A stretch of DNA of 64,000 nucleotides from Athripsodes cinereus (taxonomy: Eukaryota > Arthropoda > Insecta > Trichoptera > Leptoceridae). Positions 42,996 through 54,998 of this stretch are shown here, piece by piece. Both the position numbers and the translations under genes were made by a program. Within the stretch, counting starts at the first letter, position 1. Every line of letters begins with the position of its first letter. Location of the stretch: positions 6,324,001 to 6,388,000 of the forward strand of contig OX388320.1 of assembly GCA_947579605.1 (NCBI GenBank), given 5' to 3'. Under the pieces are notes generated by a model. That model was given only the letters and a program-made list of their open reading frames with translations. It made no database searches and was not told where the DNA came from.

Positions 42996-44194
42996 GGAAT
43001 GATACGGAAAATTACACAATGCCATTATTCAGCGCAATCAATATGAATAAAATGTTTGAATTTTCTATTTAACATTGACTAGGTGGACAGTTCTTGAATT
43101 GGATTGCAATACATTTAGAGAGTGATGATGGAAGAATCACTCATGTATTGGGAACTGCCAGATAAAAGAGAGAGAGAGAGAGTGTAATAAATTGTTTTGT
43201 TTGTAAGGCTTTGATTAACCCAGGCTTAATTCTATTCTTAATCTAACAATTTCTGTTAAGCAATAGATAAATAATACGACTTATGACATATTAGGCAGAA
43301 AGGACAAATATGATGCTTGTTGAAGTATCTATACCTATCGTAAAATGGAAAACAAAATAATTTAATCCGACACGCATGACGAATCTTTCAATACTAAATT
43401 AATTGTTAACAAAATCACAAAACTATATTATATTACTACTCTTACAACTTTGATTCAATCGAATATGGGTTTACTTTCATCGTAAAATTAACAGTTTCCG
43501 TTATACTTACGTATAGCTGATGCTAAATATATGTATGGTAATACCCTCAATATAGGTATGTAATTAAATACAGTTTATATTAGGGGTTATTTTATCTTAA
43601 TTTGATAAGTTGATTACGTTATGGATTACATAGCTAAATATAATATGATATCGACGTCTGTTGATGAATTGTTTTTCAACATATAATATGTAATTATCAC
43701 GTTTGTTCGATGACAAAATAATATGTTAAAATTTTCTCATGTTTTTTATCTGTTTTATTTTCTTTATTAGTTTTATTGTAACTGCTTTTTATCTGCATAG
43801 TTGTTTTGTTTTATTTATTTTAATTGTTTTGTGATCAATCCTGGAATAAGTTCTATTTGCTTTTTTTTTCTTGGAACAGTCCCAACTTATTGCCGCTGAA
43901 GGCTGATGAAGTCGTTTCTTCCCGTCTTAAGGTTCCTTCTGTTCCCTATGTCAGCTTCTATTCTATTCTTCTGTTCCCTACGTCAGCTTCATTCAGGCCA
44001 TTTCTCCGCAGGATCCTATTGCATTGTATCATCCAGGTATTCCTCAGGAATAAATTATTTGTTGTCATTTTATTGATCGTCTAACTTTGGCAATTTGTTT
44101 TATTAAATCAAATGGTTACATTTCTGTTCATTTTGGGGTCTCCGCTGGTAATATTTTGTTGATGTACCTATTCTGTGACTCTGTTGTGATTGTG
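42996..44194. other. Intergenic
   Basis: AG microsatellite at 43168-43182, and the dispersed repeat at 43850-44055 shared with 24900-25085. No gene recognised. Confidence 0.4.
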
Positions 44195-44395
44195 TGCAGG
44201 TGGTAGCCAACGGACCACCTGCAAGCAATAAACATGCAATCCGTCCTCTCGATGCCAACAAAAAATTGAGGCGTTCAGAATGGGTGGCAAAGTTCATCGC
44301 CAAATTTAAGATGTAAGATGTCTTTATTTTATCGAACATCAACCTTTTACAGGACACTCCAAAAATAAAAAGAAAAGAGTGGGATACCGATTCTT
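44195..44395 (-). repeat. Dispersed repeat R1
   Basis: GTGGTAGCCAACGGACCACC, CAATAAACATGCAA, TTTAAGATGTAAGATGTC, CCTTTTACAGGACACTCC and AAAGAGTGGGATACC in R1 order. Confidence 0.7.
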
Positions 44396-44474
44396 TGTCG
44401 GGTGCTGCATGGAACAGAGCTCTTTATAAGCTCACAATAAAAAAATATAGTATCGCATGTTGTGTAGAGCAGCT

Positions 44475-44725
44475 TTAAATGGAGATGGGTGGCAGTCATG
44501 GATAGAAGCTAGGATGAAAAATGTCAAAAAAATTTACATCGTGGAGACCACCAGTGGCAACCAGAGATATAGGTAGACCACCAATCCGGTGGACGGACGA
44601 CATCATTCGAAACACTGGTGTCAAATGTGTATAGATGACGCAGGATCGGGTGGCATGAAAAGGAATAGAGAATACTTTCGTTAGGGAGTTGACTGGAGTG
44701 GTCTGAGTAGAAAAAGAAAAAAAAC
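44475..44725 (+). mobile_element. Decayed LINE ORF2 C-terminus (family D)
   Basis: AGGTAGACCACCAATCCGG... reads GRPPIRWTDDIIRNTG, the conserved GRP.xRWxDDI signature at the end of many LINE ORF2 proteins, followed by stops and an A-rich tail. Frame broken on both sides. Confidence 0.6.
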
Positions 44726-45104
44726 CGTAAAAATTAAATTGATTAATTATGCATTGCATATCATTATATTTGTAGATCACGGATACAACGAGTTATCAAC
44801 TTTATCTGATAAAGTTATTATTATTAATATCAATTAGTTATCAATCTATCTATCATTCTTTTGCGATTAAAATATTTTCATGTAATAAAATCATTAGCCC
44901 TAAATACACGAGAAGTCGTTAATAAACGAACGATATAGATGTGGTTTGTGTTGCATTGCGCTATAGGTGATAGTAAAATAGTAATAATCCAATTGCGATA
45001 AATGCTAGATATATTTATTGGAAAATATTTTAATTACCACTGTTCTACGTCTCTCAACATTTTTTTCAATTATTTAGAAGGTTTTTTAGGTACTTGTATC
45101 ATTT

Positions 45105-45160
45105 AGGTCCCCCACCTGGATATCTTAGGAGTCGTTAACTCCTACTTATCCGCACCGGTA
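45105..45160 (+). repeat. Dispersed repeat H (hairpin end), LINE target
   Basis: GGATATCTTAGGAGTCGTTAACTCCTACTTATCC is an imperfect palindrome; related copies lie at 52040-52090 (inverted) and 52330-52372. The LINE at 45161 is inserted at its edge. Confidence 0.6.
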
Positions 45161-45509
45161 CAATATACGGTCCTGTGACAGATCATAATGGTTGGCGTCG
45201 TCGATACAACCAAGAGCTTAATGACATGTATGGAGAGTCCGATGTGATCAGCTCCATCAAGGTGAGGCGCTTAAGATGGGCTGGTCAAATAATCAGAATG
45301 GATGACGATATTCCTGTAAAACGCCTCACACTCCTCACACCACATGGACGAAGAAGACCAGGAAGACCCAAACTGCGATGGATGGACTCTGTAAGCGCCG
45401 ATGCATCCACACTGCAAATAACTAACTGGAAGGCAAAAGCAAAGGATAGACGAGAGTGGAAGAGACTTCTGGATTCAACCAAGGCTCATGATGATGATCC
45501 GCACCGGTA
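45148..45509 (+). mobile_element. LINE family B, 5'-truncated, with 13-bp target-site duplication
   Basis: ATCCGCACCGGTA at 45148-45160 is repeated at 45497-45509. Between them an open frame encodes a LINE C-terminus: KVRRLRWAGQIIRM, GRRRPGRPKLRWMDSV, WKAKAKDRREWKRLLDSTKAH, then a GAT-type tail that merges with the duplication. The frame is intact, so the insertion is fairly young, but the element is only about 335 bp. Confidence 0.85.
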
Positions 45510-45561
45510 GTAATAATTTGCTGAAAAAATGAAGCACTAATGTAGAGTGATTAACTTAAGT

Positions 45562-45690
45562 CTGATGATGAGAGCGGAAGCTCTTGAAAGCCGGCTCGCA
45601 ATTAATACAGTCAGTGTGGAAGTAGGTACTAAATATAAGTTTTATATTTAATTTAACATGAACTTCCACCAAGTACCGTCAGTCTACAAT
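45562..45690 (+). repeat. Penelope-like terminal repeat with hammerhead-like motif
   Basis: CTGATGATGAGAGCGGAAGC, CTCTTGAAAGCCGGCTCGC, GTCAGTGTGGAAGT, then a TTTATATTTAATTTAACATG block and ACTTCCACC. GGAAGT and ACTTCC are inverted partners, as also in the copy at 23013. Confidence 0.55.
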
Positions 45691-46431
45691 ATTATTGTTT
45701 TCATTTATTGATTTGGCGGTAACGTTGTGATAGTTTTTAAGCACATTACGAATGTTTGAAAAAGACATCGAATGTCGAATCTCGAGTCACCTTACTAAAG
45801 CGCGAGTTAAACTAAAAAAAACTATATTTCAGAAGCGAATTAGAAGCCAGGCTCTTGTTGACCACTGTATTGATACAGTATTAGTTTGTAAAGACTTTGA
45901 CTCCAAACTTTCGTAAAAAAAAATATTTTCTGTTTTCTAGTTTGGTTATTTTTTTTGGTTCGTCAAAAATGAAAGCTTTGCACGCTGCTCTCATTAACAA
46001 ATCCTATAAATTATGAGGTACCTAATTAATTGACAGTTTTGTTTGATTATGTCTTTGGCGTAAGGGAAATACTACATAACTACATAAGAAACTTTTGTTA
46101 CATTTGAATTTTAATATGGATTAAGTCTTGTTGATAACCATTTAGTCGAAAAATTCCTGCTCAAAAACCACATCTCTATAATCAGACTACCTATTCAATA
46201 CGTCATGATATGCAACAGCTGAAATAACTTTAACTTTATATATTCATAAGATAATTTTTACAGGTTGTGAATCTTGTTAAAAACTACACCCCTTCTTAAC
46301 ATAACCAGCGCCTCCCTATTGTGTACTGCAGACCATGAAATTATCATGATGTACAACAATAATATTAATAATACTGTATCAGAAGCATCTGATGGTAGGG
46401 GTACAAAGCACAAGGGTGGGAGAGATAGGAG

Positions 46432-46468
46432 TATAAAACCGAAACACGTCCAACATCCACTATCACTT
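46432..46468 (+). promoter_or_regulatory. Core promoter of the His/Glu-rich cuticle-like gene
   Basis: TATAAAA at 46432-46438 is followed by TCACTT at 46463-46468, close to the arthropod initiator. The spacing is near 31-33 bp. Transcription would start near 46465, giving a 5' UTR of about 100 bases before the ATG at 46565. Confidence 0.65.
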
Positions 46469-46564
46469 GGTAATTGAGTATTGTAGTGTGGAAGTATAAT
46501 ATAGTACTGTAGTTATTATTGTTTATTGTATTGTGTTCAGTGTGTTTAATAATCACATCGTAAG

Positions 46565-46576
46565 ATGAAGTTTTAC
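46565..46576 (+). CDS. First coding exon (MKFY) of the His/Glu-rich gene
   Basis: ATGAAGTTTTAC is followed by the consensus donor GTAAGT. Joined in phase 0 to the exon at 54999 it yields MKFYVFLALVAAVTATPVL, a textbook signal peptide. The TATA box and initiator lie about 100-130 bp upstream. A four-codon first exon is common in insect cuticle protein genes. Confidence 0.75.
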
Positions 46577-47496
46577 GTAAGTATTCAATTTGTTCATTTT
46601 TCTGTAATTTTATTGCCAAACAAAAAAATATTTTTTCTTGATTAACCACTTATTAACTGTCGTGGATAAAACCTCCAATTGAAAAATACCTATATCTTTT
46701 CTATCTATACCATCATGATACCTGCCACAACTGGAATAGCCAGAAGATTTACTCTCATTTATTAAGTAACCAATGGACTAACTGTGTGTAATAAACATAA
46801 AAGTAGACATCACTCATATTTGAATTGCAGGTGTTATTATTATTGTCATATTTCACGAACGCCTGACTTAAAACATTTACAGGATTTAATTATTTTACGG
46901 CAACTTCGTGATGATTTTTTTAATAATCCATATAGCATATTAAAATAATATTAATATTTTTTTTCAAAGTAAATTTCTTTGTATTTTATTAATTTAAAAG
47001 TAATAAGTACATTATATATGATTAAGTCCATCATTTGAAACACGAGAGAAAATAAACAGGCATTCATTGCCCGTAAACGATTTGCATACAATGATTAAAT
47101 CATCGGTATGAAGATTTATTACATTTATTTCAATGTATAATAGAAACGCACAATCATATTAAAATGGTTAAATGATTATAGACTCGATTAACTGCAATTG
47201 CATATCTGCATATAAAGACTGGGTTATTTTGAAGTTTTTGCTTATATGCCGTGAAGACGCATATTAATTTTATTATTTGAAAAATGAAATAAGAATTGCT
47301 TTAAGTTCTCCTACTCTGATTAAAATTTATACTTAAACCTTATTTTCAGATTTTGGAACTCAGTGCTATTTATTTATTGATTCTTTACTGTAGATACATT
47401 AATTTCAAGCAATTCTGTATTATTAATAATCGGGTTCGATTTCTTTCAACTAATCTTACTTCATGAGAATACCGTTACAAACCTTCATATAAAAAA

Positions 47497-47738
47497 GAAG
47501 TTTTGAGAATGCCTAATGATAGTTGGCCAAAAAGAGCACTGTTCTTCCGTCCGCAGGTGTTCCGTCGGCCCGGGCGTCCCTCTTTCACAATACACCGTTC
47601 CTATGACAACGATATCAGAGCGCAAGGAATGTCGTGGAAAGAGGTGACGCAATTGGCACAGAGACGCTCTGAATGGAGGAGGCTGGTTTCTGCCCTGTGC
47701 TCCCGAGAGGAGCGTTGAGGGCGATGATGATGATGATG
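47497..47738 (+). mobile_element. LINE family A, 5'-truncated copy
   Basis: Encodes MPNDSWPKRALFFRPQVFRR ... RSEWRRLVSALCSREER and a stop, then a GAT repeat tail. ATATAAAAAA occurs on both sides (47487-47496 and 47739-47748), an apparent target-site duplication. The open frame is intact to the truncation. Confidence 0.8.
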
Positions 47739-49244
47739 ATATAAAAAAAGGAGAAAAAGAGATTATTTTAAAGTATATTTTGATAAATTATAATACATAG
47801 GTATATCAGGCTTTTTAAAATGCATATAATCCGTTCTGTAATTACCTACTAGGTATCTCGTATGATCAGCTGTTTTCTACTAGTATGATAGTGAATACAT
47901 AAATCTTTATGTAACAAGTTAAGTTTATAAAAGATTAGGTAAATTAAAAGCAAGTGCGTTCCTACATACATATTAATAAACAATAATAATTGTAATCAAT
48001 AATTAGTATGTAGTTACCACTACCGAACTTCCACTATAATCAGTAATAGAAGTAGATATTGCAATATTTGTTAGATAATGTTTGCGTGCAGTTCGTTATC
48101 AAACAACATGCCTAATACAATGTATGACTTCTGATTTTATCTTTTATAGTTATATTAACACATTTTTATTTATATCTTATCCACTAAGATACAATGTAAT
48201 GAATTATTATTGCTCCAGTATATGATTAAAATAAATTTACGTAATAGGTATATTGAAATTCTCTGAGGTTTATATAAAAAAAAAGTTTTTTTTTTTATTT
48301 TACAGACTTCGCTGTAAGTCAATAAATAAATCAAAATTCATTTTCTTCATATCCTTAATTAAGGAATGATCTTTGTCATTATTTTGTATTTATGTATTTT
48401 AATAATATTGTTTTTAACGAAAATCATTGTGCTTTCTGTTTTACATTTGGTTGGTAAATTGAAAACACTTGTAAATAGCCATTGCCATAATAATTATATT
48501 CTAATTTTTTGATAAAACTAAAGAAATTTTTTCCATTCATAATTTCAGTTCATAGATATTTCAGGCACAATGCTGGTATTTTGAATCCGTGTTTTGAGTC
48601 TAATCTTTTGATATCCTGTATATCTGGATAGGTGAATCTTTCCTGTATTTAGACTATTAAGTTTTTGTGTGACCATGACTGATCATAATATGAAGACTTA
48701 TCTGGTTGTATAAATGCTGAGAAGTGTGGATGGCAATTCTGCCTCCGCATAGAAAACTGTATAAATAATAAAAAAAATAGGTTAATACGGTTTAATAAAA
48801 AAAAACTTCGTACAAGTAATTTCATCCGCGGTATCTTTATTGTAAAGTGCGACTCGTTTCCTCTAAGACTTTAGAAAATATCTGACAGCTGATTGCGGAA
48901 CTTAAACGGAAAACTGCCAGCAATCTAAATAAACGTAACGCATAATAAAGATATCACATTGAATAATAATATGTTAGCAATGCATTTCACTGTCACTATT
49001 ACAGCAATTATGTAAAATGAATGTCATTACATGATGCATGTAAACATCTGAATTATTATTATTGTAAAAGCTATGACATTACAAAGACGTTTAAGTAAAA
49101 CCGGATATCTGTAAACAATTACAAAAATTAATAGGTACGAGTATTATTATTAAGATCTATAGAAGACATAATATACAAACGTATGTATTAACATTCTTCA
49201 CTCTATCTCGCAACGTTTTACCAACCATTCTTCTCAGTGAACGC

Positions 49245-49600
49245 ATCAAGGAGAATAAGCGGATGTGAGAGAAGTGTTGTGGACAGAATGTGTGTAAACA
49301 AGTTAAGATGCTTTGAACATGTTGAGTGAATGCACGATGAAAGGATGACGAAGAGGATGTATTTATCTGAAAGAGGGGGTGTGACAAAGTGCAGACGTCC
49401 AAAAACCACGTGGCTTGATCACGTGGATTTTGGCTATTTTAGGCTAGCCGCGAAAAATCGGCGTGCATGCATGAGAAACTGGATGAATGTAGAGGAAGCG
49501 AAAGAAGTATGTAAGGATAGATTTAAATGGCGTTCCGTTCTCTCTGCTTACCCCAGCTGGGACATGGCGTGAGAGTACCTATAGTATAGTATAGTAGTAT
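49245..49600 (+). mobile_element. LINE family C (RTE-like), 3' end
   Basis: The frame reads VVDRMCVNKLRCFEHVE, a stop, then MHDERMTKRMYLSERGG, RRPKTTWLDHVD, RACMRNWMNVEEAKEVCKDRFKWRSVLSAYPSWDMA and a stop. The 3' UTR is only about 25 bp and ends in TATAG repeats, as in RTE-type LINEs. One internal stop makes this copy inactive. Confidence 0.75.
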
Positions 49601-50214
49601 TTACATTTTTTCAAATCTCTTGTCAATCTGCAGATTAATTAAATGCCATTGAAATATAATTATAGGTAATTAACTTAAATAAATAAATAATAACATTAAT
49701 AAATATATTTATTTGATCATTATATAAACAACTGATATATTATTGAAAGCCAACCAACATATTATCTGTTATTGTTTTTAATCCGAGTAAAACAAGTAAC
49801 GGAATCACTTTCTACAAGTTTATTACCAGAAATAGTAAGATCGGTTGATTAATCTGTCATGACAACTTATCTAATTTAATTAGTCCACTGATTTATATTG
49901 TACTACAATCATTAATGATTACATATGTGACTACCTTTTTATCTATCAGGTGTTTTTATTTATTATTATAATCTATCTATCTGCTGCATACTAATACGTA
50001 AGTTTATAAATGTTTTGTCAAACCATAAGTGTGTTGTGTGTTTTACATTTATTTATACAAAATTTACGGCCCTACTCTTTTATATGTTAGAGAATTTCAT
50101 GATATTTTTTAGTGTACACGCAACAGTATTCTATGTAAAAAAAGGACTAAACAGAACTTGATCAAACAGAATTAGGAACATTGCTAAAATTTTTTTTTTT
50201 AAGATATTGTACTA

Positions 50215-50320
50215 CAACTATACACTCCACGTCCCAGGTGGGGTAGGCAGAGAGAACGGAAAGCCATATAGATCTATCCTTATATACTTCTTTCGTTCCT
50301 CTACATTAAGATATTGTACA
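50215..50320 (-). mobile_element. LINE family C terminal fragment, minus orientation
   Basis: CACGTCCCAGGTGGGGTAGG, CAGAGAGAACGGAAAGCC, ATCCTTATATACTTCTTTCG is the reverse of the 3' end at 49500-49575. Confidence 0.7.
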
Positions 50321-51119
50321 TCAAGATAATATCATATTTATTTTCTCTATGTCTTGATATATATTGACAGATATATGATATATAAAAATATATATAATCT
50401 ACATATTTAATAAAATGTTTTATCACTACATCCAAAACAATATATTCAATACCTACACAAATCTGACGGCATCGTATCATATAAATTGAAACATTTCTTT
50501 CAATATATCAGATAAATATAATGTTTTTAACCTAAATCTTGCCCAAGAAAAGGGGTTTTTTGTAGAATACATTAATTTACCACTGCTTTGTCTAGTTACA
50601 GAAATTTTTAAGTGCATATAGGCGAACAGACACAAAAATTTATTATTTTTTATGTATTTAAGTAGGTACCTACCTATCGATTACATAATTGTAATGTAAT
50701 TACCCTAAATATAACATATTTACATATGTTTCGAATGAGAATTAAAAACGTATTAAGATTAATGTTTGTAATAGTAATTTATTGTCTCGTACCAACTAAT
50801 TATTACTAAATTTTAGGTATTACTTAAGAATGCATTGGTTATTTAAAAAAAAATGTATGTAAAATATATGATGCAATTATTATGAAATAGGAGAATAAGT
50901 TTGTTGTTTAAGTCACATTTCGAATTTTTCAATAGAAATTGTATGTCAACTTAAAACAAGTAGTTTAGGAAGTTCACAATTCATGATATTCTAATACTAC
51001 GTAAAGCTATATATAGTCTTTCCTATAAATATAAGAGTGGCATTTAAAAGACAGGATTTTGTAAAACTTCATAAATAAGATATTCTACATCTTCAATTCA
51101 GCCCATTCCTCCAATTCTG

Positions 51120-51215
51120 AATAGATTTTTGGTGAAAGGACAATTTATATGTTTATTACATGCAGTAGGTTTACTGACTACCCCATTTGTGGGATATAGC
51201 TTGATGATATAGATA
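51120..51215 (+). repeat. R1 3'-end fragment
   Basis: GGTTTACTGACTACCCCATTTGTGGGATATAGCTTGATGATATAGATAG, preceded by TATGTTTATTACATGCAG. Confidence 0.65.
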
Positions 51216-52034
51216 GGTAAAATAATTCAAAATTATCGTGTTATTTTTGAAGTATTCTCTTCAAAAATATTCTCTCTCACACACACACAGTCATACATAA
51301 CGTCATCTTTTTATATTCTGTTATCAATTTGTTATTAAAGGCAGATAAGATCTTCTATCACTGATATAGTTCCACATTTAATCCAAGAGTATCAAATAAT
51401 ACACCTACTTTAGTTAGACAATAACCACTGTGATTATTCGCAGTTAATTTAACACGATTGTTGTTACTCAATCACCACCTACATAATACTAAAAACATTA
51501 GTGCATAATGATACGATGGAAGTTTTAACATGTATGTTACTATAAGATGTGTTATGTGGCGTCAAGGTATTTCCATTGTTTAGTGATAAAATGTAAAAGT
51601 AGCAGCTACTGTGAAAACTGATTTTGTTATTATGAAGATAACAAATATTGTTTTGATGCGTGAAATGTTCACGTTGTTTAACACCCCTATTATTTTTTAT
51701 AGTGTTACATAATTTGATACAAATTCATATATTTTTGTTAACATTTTAAATTATTAGTACACACACACGTCGTTAGTGTACTCATTATTTTAACGCGTCA
51801 ACGTCAACCAGATTATACAGATATCTGTTATATACTCTGCTATATACACTTATGAAATCGCCTTAGCCAAAATCTGTTCTGGCCTCATTGCAGGGTGTCA
51901 TTTTTAGGATAGTTATAGTAATAATATCAATTAGTTCGGACTACCAACTAAAAAAAAAACAATTCTTCTAATTCCACTAATAAAAAATTAAAAATTATTA
52001 AAAATTAATAATTCCTTGTCCAAATATTAAAAAA

Positions 52035-52440
52035 AAAAATCTTCACCTAAACGGATAAATAGGAGTTCTTGGACTCCTGAAATATCCGAGAAATAAAGAT
52101 ATTTCAACATTTTTTAATTCCACTAAGGTATTTTATTGGTATCTTGTGAATCGAGATTCTTTCAAATAATTTGTCATCTTCTTTCAAACTTTGATTAAAT
52201 CCCTATCTAACGTAAAATATTAGCACAAATTAAAGAAATCTCCTGCGTTCACAAGAAATTATTGGGATTGAGTATTTCTGCACATTTTGCTCCTAAAGTT
52301 TTGATACTATATTGAAAGGACCCTCCACACACCCGGATATCTCAGGAGTCAAAGACTCCTATTTATCCGCACTTGCAAACAAAAATTTGTCCTCACGGGC
52401 GAGCCATATGGGCAGCCTGAATGGCCGGCCGACCAAATCC
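52035..52440. repeat. Repeat H: two palindromic ends in inverted orientation
   Basis: CGGATAAATAGGAGT ... ACTCCTGAAATATCCG at 52047-52086 and its inverse CCCGGATATCTCAGGAGTC ... GACTCCTATTTATCCGC at 52332-52370 are about 45-bp inverted partners, 250 bp apart. Each is also an imperfect palindrome. A flank with CCTCACGGGCGAGCC and GGCCGGCC follows (52390-52435), as at 30270-30310. A small inverted-repeat transposon is likely; boundaries are uncertain. Confidence 0.55.
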
Positions 52441-54204
52441 GCCTCGTGGGAATCTTTTAAACTACTGTAAACTTTCAATATCCCCTTAAGGTAGAGAAAC
52501 ACCAATATTTTTATTTTTATTAAAATAATGCAAGGATCCGAAATGTACATATAGGAAAAAATAACAATAAGTATACCCAATAATCAAAATTTGTTACAAA
52601 AAGCAGAAATATGATGTCCAGAAACTTTTAAGGATCCAAGATAGAGAGCTTTGAAAGTTTTGATACATCGTTTTCACCTTAAAATATTTACATTAGCTAT
52701 GATAACATTATGTAATTTAGCATAATAAGATAGTGATAATATGCATCTTGGCCATGTAACTCAGTGGTTTGAGTTTATCAGTTCAATTTGTGTTTATATT
52801 CCATGACTCATAGCTATTCGGTCTTGTGTTCAAGTCCGTATTTAGTTACACCATAATATTATGACACATACAATAAATTTTACAACTTAAACATAAAGTT
52901 TTGTACATTTACTATGAGTTATATAATCAAATGGACATCTTAAAAAACTATTACAGTACCAAGAGACAAGTATCGTTAATATAATAAATAAACACAATTT
53001 AATAGGATAATTTCGCTGAATACATTTACTTTAATCTACCCGGAAATCTTTATAGTATCACTTTGAAAGTGCATATTTAAACACCATGAAAATCTTTGCA
53101 AGTTAAAGGCTATGCTAAATTATGCCATAACAAGTACTTGATCAATGCATAGCATTTTATTGTAAAGAGAAAACACACTGTCTCGTAAGATCTATAGATA
53201 ATACATATAATTTCGCTGAATTGTTATAATCGTTGCTGAGTTTGAGTATTATGATGAAGAATAGATATTGGTTGAGTATTAATAAGACAAATGGTGATAT
53301 CTTTCGTATTTGAATTTTGTTGCTCAAATATTTTTCAAAAACTTATTTAGTTGAACAGAAATTGAGCTTCAAATTTGGGTTACATAATGATGGGACAGTT
53401 GTAATAATACTTAAAATATAATAAACCCATTAACAAAAATATGGATTCATCTACAAATATCTCTTTCTTGTAAACTTTCTTTTTTGAAGGTTTCACATTT
53501 GATTAAATGAACTATTCATACGTGCTTATTAATAAATATTTTTACTGACTGCAATAAAGTATACAAACATGTTATGTGGTTACAAGAAAAACCTAAAAGC
53601 GAGCTTATCGCAAAATGTTTGTATTTTCAAAATAAATGTTTATATACTTATGAAGCCGCAAACCATATTTTCAATTGTTATCAATGCATTTATATAGGTC
53701 TGGGAAGTGTTCAAATTTTTATTTCTACGATAATCCTTCCGATAGCATTTGAATCTAAAATATTCAACAAGAATGAACGTTTCATTCATCGAACACCTTT
53801 GTTGTCTTATTGTACTCTGTCAATAATCTATGTACATACTCGCACACGAAAACAAGTTTACAAGTTGATTACAGATTACGCGCAATATGTACCGTAATAG
53901 TAACGTAATAGGCACGTTTTCTTACGTTCGATTGACTGAACAGTGAACCTAAAGTTTATTCACATGTTGATAACCCCGTATCATTTGTGGTCATTTTCAC
54001 CTGAAAGTGAAATTCATAATCAAATAAACTTTAAATCTAAGTAAAACTTATACCTTGAAGACTGTATTATTTTTAAAATAAAAAACATAATAATATGAAC
54101 TTTAAAGTTTTGAGTGTTTTTTAAAAGTCTTTTAACATCACCATGGGATAACATTTTACGTAACACCTTTTATGTAGTGAAGAGGTGTATTACCCGTGAG
54201 GACG

Positions 54205-54275
54205 ATCTGTATGTTCAATATAATGTGCACTAATTCTACTGACTATTTCGTTTGTGATGGTATAGATAGATATAT
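54205..54275 (+). repeat. R1 3'-end fragment
   Basis: TTCTACTGACTATTTCGTTTGTGATGGTATAGATAGATA, a diverged R1 terminus with the ATAG-type tail. Confidence 0.55.
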
Positions 54276-54998
54276 ATTATTTTATTATAATGTTTATACT
54301 CAATAAACAGTAAAGCGTATATAAATAAAAAATATAATTGGCTAATTTGTATATTCTTGTAAGTATATAATAAACACATGAAACAAATTGTGGTAGAATG
54401 ATACAAGTATTCAGCGTGTATTGGTAATAATTATGTTTTCACGTTATTTTTAAAATCAGGAAAAACAATTGCCTATTAAACTCAATATTATGCCGTGTAC
54501 GCATACAATATAATGTTTGTTTACAATACTCGATATTCAAATGCAGTTTTTTTTTTTAATTTGTACAATTTTTGAAATAAAGTAGAGTGAATAGTATATT
54601 ACACATAAAATATGTTGTGTTCTTCTTCTTGTTGAATCAGGACCATTGTACTTGCCATTTGTTCTTGTCAGATTCTTCTGGGGTAGTTTACTGGCCTTTT
54701 GTCTTCTAAAATATTTTCAAAATATATTAGTTGTAGTTTTTTTTTTGCTATTTGGAATTCTTGACATAGCCTTCGCAACTAAAAACTCTCAAAAAATAAA
54801 AATAAAATGTTTCTCCTCCCTCTACTTAGTACCTAGCTTAAGTCTGCTTTTTTTATTTAGTTTCTAAGTTAACGGCACAGAAGATGGGCTAAGTCCGAAA
54901 GGCCTAGCTGCCAAATTAAAATTTGTACAGTGAAAGTTGTAGTGTTTTTTTACTAAATCATTTTAATTTAAATAAAATGTTTCATTTATTTGTTTCAG

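Larger units (their letters stand above)
46577..54998 (+). other. 8.4-kb intron of the His/Glu-rich gene
   Basis: GTAAGT donor, ATTTGTTTCAG acceptor. It contains an R1 terminal fragment (46700-46745), LINE family A (47500-47740), LINE family C in both orientations (49245-49600, 50215-50320), R1 copies (51120-51215, 54205-54275) and inverted H repeats (52035-52440). The ORF at 53574-53897 has no support. Confidence 0.65.

Noticed and set aside
53574..53897. 107-codon ORF with hydrophobic segment inside the long intron
   Set aside because: No recognisable family and no splice or promoter context; chance ORF cannot be excluded.
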